Made by a program: the position numbers and the translations under genes. Source: Candidatus Aminicenantota bacterium (lineage in GTDB: Bacteria > Acidobacteriota > UBA4820 > DSQY01). Taken from it: a stretch of 11,156 nucleotides of DNA. The stretch covers positions 1 through 11,156 of the forward strand of contig DAHXMK010000268.1 in assembly GCA_027365515.1 (NCBI GenBank), in the 5' to 3' direction. Of this stretch, positions 1-5,786 are shown piece by piece. Under the pieces are notes generated by a model. It searched no databases, was not told where the DNA came from, and saw only the letters and a program-made list of their open reading frames with translations. How positions within the stretch are numbered: the first letter of the stretch is position 1; every line of letters starts with the position of its first letter.

Positions 1-2
1 GG

Positions 3-236
3 ACGCTGTTGGAGTTGGGTGCCGACCCGAACGCCTCCGGACCAACGGGCACCACCGCCCTGCACGCCGCCGCCGGCTTGTCTCAGTATCTTTTCAACCC
101 CTGGGTTGCACCGCTCGACGGCTACGTCCAGGGGCGTTCTTCCCGAGGAGTCCACCGCATTCACGTTGGCCTGGTGGTCAAGAAGCGCGGCGCATTGTAT
201 GGCCCCGTCACTATTAGGGCCAAGAACGCCGGCTGA
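3..236 (+). CDS. Ankyrin-repeat fragment on the plus strand (partial, enters from the left edge)
   Basis: The plus-strand frame beginning at base 3 opens with a near-consensus ankyrin repeat: LLELGADPNA, then GTTALHAAAG, ending near base 77. From there to the TGA at 234-236 the translation loses all ankyrin character. That stretch is the antisense of the minus-strand ankyrin gene, so only about the first 25 codons look truly coding. Bases 5-35 resemble, in inverted orientation, the minus-strand repeat at 272-302 (both encode LLE-GADPNA). The piece probably comes from the same ankyrin gene or a close relative, turned around. A genuine convergent ankyrin gene overlapping its neighbour by 160 bases is possible but less likely. 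No start codon lies in the window. Confidence 0.4.
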   Translation, partial: TLLELGADPNASGPTGTTALHAAAGLSQYLFNPWVAPLDGYVQGRSSRGVHRIHVGLVVKKRGALYGPVTIRAKNAG

Positions 237-1850
237 AATGTGCAAAGGGGTCTGACCGCCATTCGTCTTGGCGTTCGGATCGGCGCCAAACTCCAGCAAT
301 CTGAAGATTGGCAGCATGGGTTTCTTTTCCCTCCCCTCCTTGTCCTTCTTGACGAGGAATTGGCCAAAAGGCCCCATTTCTTTCAAAACATCTTCTGGCG
401 GGAGTTCGAAACCGTACTCACGGTTTCCGTATGCCGTTCCGGCCGCGTAATGAAGAGCTGTCCAACCATCGGCATCGGGAGCGTTGGGGTCGGCCCCCAT
501 GATGAGCAGGAGCGGAACGACCGCGTCCGCGCCTTCGGCCACCGCGAGATGGAGCGGCGTGAATCCGTCGGAGCCGGCCGCGCCGAGGCTAGCGCCGCGC
601 AGGATAAGAAGCGCCGCCGACTGCCTTCTGTCGAGCCATGCGGCGTAATGCAGCGGAGTATAGCCAATTGCATTCTTCGCGTTGACGTCGGCTCCCGCTT
701 CGTATAACAGTATCAAGCTATTGACGCTCCCGGAAGCCGCGGCAAGGTGCAGGGGTGTCTCCAGAAACTTCGTCCTGGCGTTGGGATCTCCCCCCGCCGC
801 AATCAAGGTGAGGCAGACTTTCTCTATTCCAGCGGCAGCCGCCAAATGGAGGGGCGTGCGGCCATGCATGTCCCTGGCATCGGTTTTCGCTTTGTTGGCC
901 AGCAACAACTCGCAGGCGGCATCGTTGCCGTTAAGAGCCGCGACGTGTAACGGCGTCCACTTTGAATCGTCCTGCTCATTCACGGAAGCGCCAGCCGCAA
1001 TAAGCGCTGCACACGCGTCCACGCTGCGGCCAGCGGCGAGGTGAAGTGGAGTCTCGCCTGTCTTGGTCTTGGCCAAGACGTCGGCTTTGGCGGCCAGAAG
1101 GACTTTCAAAACATCCACGTTGCCCTGTTCGGCGGCGAAATGGAGAGCCGTGTAACCATCTTCCGGCTCGACGTCATTGACGGAGGCTCCTTTCGATAGG
1201 AGGTAGGACGCTACCTCCGCTTTGCCGCCAAGCGCAGCGTACATCAGCGGAGTCCAGCCCTGCTCCTCTCCGCTTGTCTGCAGTTCCTTGTCGTCCGGCG
1301 AAAGGCCGGCTTCTTCGATCAGGCACTTCACGCAATCCAGCGCGCCCTTCAAAGCCGCTTCGCCAAGCGGGTTGCCGCAGATCACTCCCTCAGCATGACG
1401 CTTCTCATTCGTTGGTGATGGCGCCAAGAACCAATCGTAGCCGCCCCACTTCATTGCCAAGTCGGTGCGCCGCCGTATGAAATTAGGCTTGTCAAGGCCT
1501 TTGGCTCTCGGGTTCGCGCCGGCTGCGAGGAGGACCTTCAGAATATCCGCGCGACCTATGGATGCGGCTATCTGCAAAGGTCCGGGATCGGGAAGTCTCC
1601 TGTAGAAGTCCCCCCACCCGGTGGTCCCGACGGCAGAAGGAGCGTCGGCGTTTACTCCGTTGGCGAGGAAGCTCTGCACTTTGGCAAGGTCACCGTTACT
1701 GACCGCGTTAAGAAGGGCAGCTTCGCTGGTATCTGGATCATCGTCGGCTCTGGAAACAATAGACAACGCGGCTATGATGATGACCAGAAACGTAAGAAAC
1801 CTTCGGTCAGTTCTATTTGCCGCCGAACCTTTCACTCCGACTTTTTCCAT
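3..1850 (-). CDS. Secreted ankyrin-repeat protein, about 14 repeats (partial 3' end)
   Basis: The frame is open for 616 codons from ATG 1848-1850 to the window edge, with no frameshift. Residues 17-35 form a hydrophobic export signal (FLTFLVIIIAALSIVSRA) with a plausible cleavage after SRA35, so the product is probably periplasmic or secreted. From about residue 39 roughly 14 ankyrin repeats follow. Those in the middle are canonical (GxTPLHLAA...LLxxGADxNA). There are two longer insertions, after the second repeat and inside the twelfth. The last believable repeat is GRTPLDVAVERCNPGVEKILRQAG, ending near base 72; codons beyond that read as low-complexity antisense. Ankyrin repeats bind other proteins, but the partner here is unknown. 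Only 15 nt separate it from the ddl stop, so the two are probably one transcript. The Shine-Dalgarno is weak (GGA, about 10 nt upstream). Exported ankyrin proteins are known in Gram-negative bacteria. Confidence 0.85.
   Translation of the reverse strand, partial: MEKVGVKGSAANRTDRRFLTFLVIIIAALSIVSRADDDPDTSEAALLNAVSNGDLAKVQSFLANGVNADAPSAVGTTGWGDFYRRLPDPGPLQIAASIGRADILKVLLAAGANPRAKGLDKPNFIRRRTDLAMKWGGYDWFLAPSPTNEKRHAEGVICGNPLGEAALKGALDCVKCLIEEAGLSPDDKELQTSGEEQGWTPLMYAALGGKAEVASYLLSKGASVNDVEPEDGYTALHFAAEQGNVDVLKVLLAAKADVLAKTKTGETPLHLAAGRSVDACAALIAAGASVNEQDDSKWTPLHVAALNGNDAACELLLANKAKTDARDMHGRTPLHLAAAAGIEKVCLTLIAAGGDPNARTKFLETPLHLAAASGSVNSLILLYEAGADVNAKNAIGYTPLHYAAWLDRRQSAALLILRGASLGAAGSDGFTPLHLAVAEGADAVVPLLLIMGADPNAPDADGWTALHYAAGTAYGNREYGFELPPEDVLKEMGPFGQFLVKKDKEGREKKPMLPIFRLLEFGADPNAKTNGGQTPLHISAGVLGPNSDGAIQCAALLDHQANVNAVDSSGRTPLDVAVERCNPGVEKILRQAGGGVQGGGARWSGGVRVGTQLQQR
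72..77. other. Probable inversion or chimera junction at a GCCGGC palindrome
   Basis: Left of this point the plus strand reads as ankyrin repeat. Right of it the minus strand reads as ankyrin repeat. The switch falls at or very near a self-complementary GCCGGC, and codon registers on the two strands coincide there, so neither frame is interrupted by a stop. Its position close to the window edge fits a chimeric contig end as well as a real inversion between repeated ankyrin segments. The exact base of the junction cannot be set from one sequence. Confidence 0.5.
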
Positions 1851-1865
1851 GCAAATTGATCCAGC

Positions 1866-2957
1866 TTAGAACTCGGCTCCGCGTTCCAGTGCCCTCTCTT
1901 TCCCGTGCCGCTCAAGAGCAAGTTGAATGAGGCGGTCAAGCAGTTCCGGGTAGGGCAATCCGGTGGCTTCCCAGAGCTTGGGATACATTGAAATTTTCGT
2001 AAAGCCTGGGAGCGTGTTGATCTCATTGACCATCGCTGTGCCGTCCGGCTTCACAAAGAAGTCCACGCGCCCCATGCCTTCGCATTCAAGCGTCTTGAAA
2101 ACCTTGACGGCGAGGTCCCGGACTTGGTCGGAGATCCAAGCGGGTAGATCGGCGGGGATTCTCAGCATCGCGCCGTTTTCGTCAATGTACTTCGCCTCGT
2201 AGCTGTAGAACTCGTGCTGCGGGATTATTTCGCCGCATACCGAAGCCTTCGGGTCATCGTTGCCAAGCACGGCCACTTCTATCTCGCGGCCTTGAATCGC
2301 CTCCTCGATGATCACTTTTCGGTCAAAGCGCAAGGCGCGTTCTACTGCGGGATGAAGCTCCTGCATCCGTTTGACCTTGCTAATGCCTACGGAGGAACCC
2401 AGGTTGCACGGCTTGACGAAGAGAGGCAGGCCAAGACCTTCGACAGCCGCTTCGAGCCGCGAGCGTACCGAGCGCACGCAAGCGAAGCGCGGCGTAGGGA
2501 TTCCCGCGTCTCTCAGGAGGCGCTTCATCACCTCTTTGTCCATGCCGACCGCCGATCCGAGAACGGATGCGCCGACGAAGGGCGCGTCAACCATCTTCAA
2601 TAGCCCTTGCAGCGAGCCGTCCTCGCCGAATGTCCCGTGCATTATCGGGAAGAAAACGTCAACGATCTCCGCGACCGAACCGCTCGCCGGGTCTCTCAAC
2701 GCCAGCGCTTCGCCGGGGCTTTCGACCGGCACGACGGCTGGGGCCGCCGCGTTCAGCGCGATGAGCTTGGGATTCGACGCGTTAAGAATGAAAGAGGCGT
2801 CCCGCCCAAGGCGCCACACGCCCTGCTTATCAACGCCTAGGAGGATGGGCTCGTACTTGTCTCTATCCAGCGCCTCGTAGATGCTCTTGGCGGATTGGAT
2901 GGAGACCTCGTGCTCGCCGCTCTTGCCCCCGAAGATGATTCCCACTTTCGTCTTCAA
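1866..2957 (-). CDS. ddl: D-alanine--D-alanine ligase
   Basis: This cytoplasmic ATP-grasp enzyme joins two D-alanines to make the dipeptide used to build UDP-MurNAc-pentapeptide in peptidoglycan synthesis. At 363 residues it has the full family length. Visible motifs are the N-terminal VGIIFGGKSGEHEVS with catalytic Glu15, the first family signature HGTFGEDGSLQG at 107-118, the ATP-grasp lysine region FVKPCNLGSSVG at 180-191, the omega loop FYSYEAKY at 250-257 and the metal/phosphate motif NEINTLPGFT at 311-320. A tyrosine rather than phenylalanine in the omega loop is the form known from D-Ala-D-Ala ligases, as opposed to D-Ala-D-Lac ligases of intrinsically vancomycin-resistant bacteria. 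The start is TTG, chosen because an in-frame TAG lies two codons upstream and a GGAGG sits 7 nt before it. It is the first gene of a probable two-gene unit with the ankyrin gene, and is divergent from the protease gene at 3097. Confidence 0.96.
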   Translation of the reverse strand: MKTKVGIIFGGKSGEHEVSIQSAKSIYEALDRDKYEPILLGVDKQGVWRLGRDASFILNASNPKLIALNAAAPAVVPVESPGEALALRDPASGSVAEIVDVFFPIMHGTFGEDGSLQGLLKMVDAPFVGASVLGSAVGMDKEVMKRLLRDAGIPTPRFACVRSVRSRLEAAVEGLGLPLFVKPCNLGSSVGISKVKRMQELHPAVERALRFDRKVIIEEAIQGREIEVAVLGNDDPKASVCGEIIPQHEFYSYEAKYIDENGAMLRIPADLPAWISDQVRDLAVKVFKTLECEGMGRVDFFVKPDGTAMVNEINTLPGFTKISMYPKLWEATGLPYPELLDRLIQLALERHGKERALERGAEF

Positions 2958-2964
2958 CCTCTAG

Positions 2965-2969
2965 CCTCC
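2965..2969 (-). promoter_or_regulatory. Shine-Dalgarno that fixes the TTG start of ddl
   Basis: On the minus strand GGAGG lies 7 nt before TTG 2955-2957. The in-frame TAG at 2961-2963 rules out any earlier start. The next candidate, GTG at codon 5, would cut into the conserved first beta-strand. Confidence 0.75.
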
Positions 2970-3017
2970 CTGCGCGGCGCGCGCCGCCGATGGCAATGAT
3001 GATATCATGCCGGCCAT

Positions 3018-3047
3018 TTAATTTTGAGCCATTTTTGCTAAAATTAA
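3018..3047. promoter_or_regulatory. AT-rich inverted repeat in the ddl/protease divergent promoter region
   Basis: TTAATTTT at 3018-3025 is matched exactly by AAAATTAA at 3040-3047. With one unpaired base the symmetry continues inward (AGC/GCT). It overlaps the best plus-strand -10 candidate and lies in the only AT-rich part of the 139-nt divergent intergenic region. That would suit an operator able to affect both ddl and the protease gene. Symmetry in AT-rich promoter DNA can also arise by chance. Confidence 0.35.
3036..3044 (+). promoter_or_regulatory. Candidate extended -10 promoter for the first protease gene
   Basis: TGCTAAAAT fits the TGnTATAAT extended -10 pattern with one mismatch in the hexamer. 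A -35 box at the proper distance is poor (around 3016-3022, ATTTAAT). Transcription would begin near 3050 and give a leader of about 47 nt before ATG 3097, which has GAGGAG at 3084-3089. Confidence 0.4.
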
Positions 3048-3096
3048 TTGGCTTTCGCTATGTCGGGCGGGGCCGACCTTCACGAGGAGAGGCGAA

Positions 3097-4701
3097 ATGA
3101 GAGGGCTAAGGATTACCATAATTACAGTCTTTGTATCCGCTGTTTGGCTGATGATGCTTGGGCAGGTTGAGCCCAAACCCGCCGGAGGCGCGCAATCTTC
3201 CCCGCCTTCATCGGCTCCAAGCAAAGCGGAACCCAAGAAAAGCCCGGGCGTGGCCCTGGTTGACAAGGGCAGTTACGCCGAAGCGCTGCCTCTTTTGGAA
3301 TCGGAGCTGAAGACCGCGCCGCAGTCAAGGGATTTGCTCTACGCGAAAGTCGAAGCTCTCGCCGGCTTGGGCAGGTTCATCGAGGCGCGCTCCTTCGCCA
3401 TGCAGACCATGTTCTCTCATCCCGACTGGCAGGAGTTCAGGTATCAGGCGGGAGAATGTTCCTGGAACCTCGGCCAAGCCCAGCAGGCCATTCAGGCGTG
3501 GACTCCCCTGTTCCCCGACCCAGACTGGGGCGGCTTGGCGATGGCGAGAGCCTCTCGCGCCCTTCGCGCCATGGGCCGGGAGGACGATGCCAGGCGGCTC
3601 GTCTTGGACGCGGTGGCAAAGCAGGAAAAGCCCGCGCCCATCCTATTGAACGAAGCGCTGGACCTCGATCGCACGGGTCCCGGATGCCTCAAGTTAATTG
3701 ACAAGCTCATCGCTTCGGACCCTGACTCCAAGGACGACTATCAGAACCTGCGCAAGCTCTACGCTTCCATCGGCGACGGCAAACTGATGGATTCGTCACT
3801 CTCGGCCTCCCTGCCGGCGACGATCCCGCTGAAGGAACGCTCCGAGTCGCAGGAGTTCGCCGCGCTTGGCATGGGCGGATACAACAGCATGACCAACACT
3901 TTTAGCATTGACACGAGCACCAGCGTGGTCGCCCCCGTCTCCATAAATGGCGGCGGCAAGGAGTGGATGGTTCTGGATTCCGGTTCGACGGTTTTCATGG
4001 TCAGCCCGGCCATAGCAAAGTCCAACAACTTGGAACCCGTAGCTACGGCGCAGTACATAGGCCTCGGAGTACGAGGAACACGGCCATCGAACTGGGTCGT
4101 GCTCAAGACGCTCTCCGTTGGCCCGTTGACGCTGAAGAATGTCCCCGCCATCGTCATTGATAAACAAACCGACTTTTGGAAGACGACCGCCGGCATAATC
4201 CCAATGGCCGCCCTGCGAGACTACGGGATATTGTACGACAGGAGGCACGGCAAGCTGACTCTGTATCCCCCAAAGACGCCCGCTGAGTCGGCATTGGGAG
4301 AGAACCCTCTCAAGATTCCAACCCTATGGGTTTTCAACCGGCCCTATTTCTTCGTTAAGGTCAACGAGACCCCTAACGTCTTCGGCATGTTGGACACCGG
4401 CGCCGACAGGACCATGGTTGACGCTGAAAAAGCCAAAATCTTCGGAGTAAAGATCAACGTCAAATACGGGTCTCGAACCTTCACGGGCATGTCGGGGAGC
4501 TTCCTGACGGGAGTTGCGAACGACACGGCGATATACATGGGGCCGGCGAAGTTCACGATGGGAACGGTCCAGGTCACTAAGCTCGGTTCAGGCAACGGCC
4601 TCTCTTACAGCGTCATCGTCGGAAGGGACATTCTGGACCTTTTCAATATTTACTTCGACTATCAAGGAGGAATTTGCGCTTTCAAGGGGTATGACCATTA
4701 G
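3097..4701 (+). CDS. Secreted TPR protein with two retropepsin-like aspartic protease lobes (paralogue A)
   Basis: The 534-residue product begins with an export signal (hydrophobic residues 6-22). A Pro/Ser/Lys-rich linker follows (about 25-50). Residues about 52-230 form a helical TPR-like region (for example YAEALPLLESELKTAPQ and GREDDARRLVLDAV). Two clan AA aspartic protease lobes follow. Lobe 1 has VLDSGST with Asp294 and ends with GIIPMAALRDYGILYD (366-381). Lobe 2 has MLDTGAD with Asp433, fitting the D-T-G-A-x-x-T pattern, and ends VIVGRDILDLFNIYFDY (507-522). Retropepsin lobes usually dimerise to build one active site, so two in one chain should suffice for a self-contained, pepsin-like site. 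That is inference. The substrate is unknown; a role in envelope protein processing or turnover is plausible. The start has GAGGAG 7 nt upstream. It is a paralogue of the gene at 5787. Non-proteolytic use of the fold cannot be excluded. Confidence 0.8.
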   Translation: MRGLRITIITVFVSAVWLMMLGQVEPKPAGGAQSSPPSSAPSKAEPKKSPGVALVDKGSYAEALPLLESELKTAPQSRDLLYAKVEALAGLGRFIEARSFAMQTMFSHPDWQEFRYQAGECSWNLGQAQQAIQAWTPLFPDPDWGGLAMARASRALRAMGREDDARRLVLDAVAKQEKPAPILLNEALDLDRTGPGCLKLIDKLIASDPDSKDDYQNLRKLYASIGDGKLMDSSLSASLPATIPLKERSESQEFAALGMGGYNSMTNTFSIDTSTSVVAPVSINGGGKEWMVLDSGSTVFMVSPAIAKSNNLEPVATAQYIGLGVRGTRPSNWVVLKTLSVGPLTLKNVPAIVIDKQTDFWKTTAGIIPMAALRDYGILYDRRHGKLTLYPPKTPAESALGENPLKIPTLWVFNRPYFFVKVNETPNVFGMLDTGADRTMVDAEKAKIFGVKINVKYGSRTFTGMSGSFLTGVANDTAIYMGPAKFTMGTVQVTKLGSGNGLSYSVIVGRDILDLFNIYFDYQGGICAFKGYDH

Positions 4702-4712
4702 GCAGCTTTTCC

Positions 4713-4793
4713 ATGAACGCGAGGATGGGAGCACTTCTGCTCTTCGCCGTTTCAATCGTGCCGCCGACGGCGCAAACTACGCCACCGAATTAG
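4713..4793 (+). CDS. Possible 26-residue signal-like peptide or gene remnant
   Basis: An ATG 11 nt after the paralogue A stop opens 26 codons, MNARMGALLLFAVSIVPPTA then QTTPPN, before TAG. The peptide looks like a complete signal sequence followed by a Pro/Thr-rich stub, much like the N-termini of the two protease paralogues. No good Shine-Dalgarno is visible (the preceding bases are GGCAGCTTTTCC). It may be the broken 5' end of a lost third copy, or chance. Nothing downstream up to 4883 continues the frame. Confidence 0.2.
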   Translation: MNARMGALLLFAVSIVPPTAQTTPPN

Positions 4794-4855
4794 GCGCGTG
4801 GCACTTTGTTCACCGCCGCGAAGCAATAGGATAATGGCGATAGCCTCTGCTCTTT

Positions 4856-4873
4856 GGCGCTATAGAGCGCTTT
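4856..4873 (+). terminator. Weak candidate terminator between convergent genes
   Basis: GCGCT-ATAG-AGCGC at 4857-4870 can form a 5-bp stem, extended by a G-T pair, followed by TTT. It lies in the 182-nt convergent gap between paralogue A and the dehydrogenase, where a terminator is expected. The stem is short and the T run poor. Confidence 0.25.
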
Positions 4874-4883
4874 ATCGCGGTTG

Positions 4884-5675
4884 CTATTTCTTGTTCTGTT
4901 GAAGCCACGGGCCGCGGTGGTTGAGCATGGCGCTTGACTGGGCGACGGGCATGATTACCATCTCGGTCACGTCAACCCTCTCCGGCCTGGTGGCGGACCA
5001 CACCACCGCATCGGCGATGTCCGTGGGCTTCAGAGCCTCGATGTCCTCATAGACCTTGGCAGCCCTCGCCTTGTCTCCCCTGAACCTGACTACGGAAAAG
5101 CCGGTTTCCACGATGCCCGGGTCTATCGTCGTCACCCTGACCGGTGTTCCGAGCAGGTCCATTTTCAAGCCCCGCGTGAGAGCCTTCACGGCAAACTTGC
5201 TGGCGCAATAGACGTTGCCGCCTGGATAAAGCTCCCGCCCGGCCACCGAACCGATGTTAATCACGTGCCCATGGCCGCGTGAAATCATGCCAGGCACAAT
5301 GGTCCTTGTTACATAAAGAAGCCCCTTGACGTTCGTGTCCAGCATTTCGTCCCACTCGGCCGGGTCCCCTTCGTGGAGCTTTTCGAGTCCCCTTCCGAGG
5401 CCCGCGTTGTTGACGAGGACTTCCACGGAGGACCACTCCTCCGGCAACCGGCCTAGCGTCCTTTCGACTGCCTGGCGGTCGCGCACGTCCATGCCGAGAG
5501 AAAGAATTTCGCCGCCCGACTGGCGGACGTCGCGGGCAAGTGCCTCGAGCCTCTCCATCCTCCTGGCCGCCGCTATGACGCGGGCGCCCACGGAAGCGAA
5601 GGCACGCACGCACGCTTCCCCGATGCCTGCGCTCGCGCCGGTTACGAGGACAATCTTATTCTTCAGTTGCTGCAT
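4884..5675 (-). CDS. Short-chain dehydrogenase/reductase, YdfG-like
   Basis: This 263-residue cytoplasmic classical SDR oxidises or reduces small hydroxy or keto substrates with NADP(H). The Rossmann glycine motif TGASAGIG is at 12-19, and an Arg pair after the second strand (AARRM, 36-40) favours NADP over NAD. The structural NNAG motif is at 89-92. The catalytic tetrad is Asn115, Ser143, Tyr156 and Lys160. The C-terminal half (TTIDPGIVETGFSVVRF...ATRPERVDVTEMVIMPVAQ) resembles the YdfG group, known as NADP-dependent 3-hydroxy acid dehydrogenases acting on L-allo-threonine, serine or 3-hydroxypropionate. The exact substrate here is unproven. AGGAGG lies about 6 nt before ATG 5673-5675. It is divergent from the second protease gene and convergent with the first. 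Confidence 0.9.
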   Translation of the reverse strand: MQQLKNKIVLVTGASAGIGEACVRAFASVGARVIAAARRMERLEALARDVRQSGGEILSLGMDVRDRQAVERTLGRLPEEWSSVEVLVNNAGLGRGLEKLHEGDPAEWDEMLDTNVKGLLYVTRTIVPGMISRGHGHVINIGSVAGRELYPGGNVYCASKFAVKALTRGLKMDLLGTPVRVTTIDPGIVETGFSVVRFRGDKARAAKVYEDIEALKPTDIADAVVWSATRPERVDVTEMVIMPVAQSSAMLNHRGPWLQQNKK

Positions 5676-5711
5676 TCAATTCCTCCTGGCCCCTTTCCCC
5701 GGGCTTGACCC

Positions 5712-5740
5712 ATTATACCCGGCGGCGAATCACCGCGCAA
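5712..5740 (-). promoter_or_regulatory. Sigma-70-type promoter for the YdfG-like dehydrogenase
   Basis: On the minus strand a perfect TATAAT lies at 5712-5717. A TTGCGC -35 candidate lies at 5735-5740, with a 17-bp spacer. Transcription would start near 5705, giving a leader of about 30 nt with AGGAGG close to the start codon. Confidence 0.55.
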
Positions 5741-5772
5741 CTTCCACTTCGGGCCGCCGTAGGTTATTATTG

Positions 5773-5778
5773 AAGGAG
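5773..5778 (+). promoter_or_regulatory. Shine-Dalgarno favouring ATG 5787 over GTG 5781
   Basis: AAGGAG ends 8 nt before ATG 5787-5789 but only 2 nt before the in-frame GTG 5781-5783. The ATG is therefore the better start, and the product begins MATGLTPRSALL. Confidence 0.65.
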
Positions 5779-5786
5779 AGGTGGAG

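Noticed and set aside
240..707. 155-codon plus-strand open frame within the ankyrin region
   Set aside because: The minus strand here reads as regular ankyrin repeats without a break. The plus translation has no ankyrin pattern, unlike bases 3-77.
300..1700. Repetitive DNA suggestive of a repeat array
   Set aside because: The periodicity of about 99 bases is explained by protein-level ankyrin repeats. There are no conserved identical repeats with unique spacers, so it is not CRISPR.
2214..2880. Plus-strand open frames over ddl
   Set aside because: The ddl frame carries all family motifs over this region; the others are shadows.
2999..3008. 10-bp palindrome ATGATATCAT upstream of ddl
   Set aside because: It is a single short palindrome with no spaced partner, expected by chance in an AT-rich intergenic stretch.
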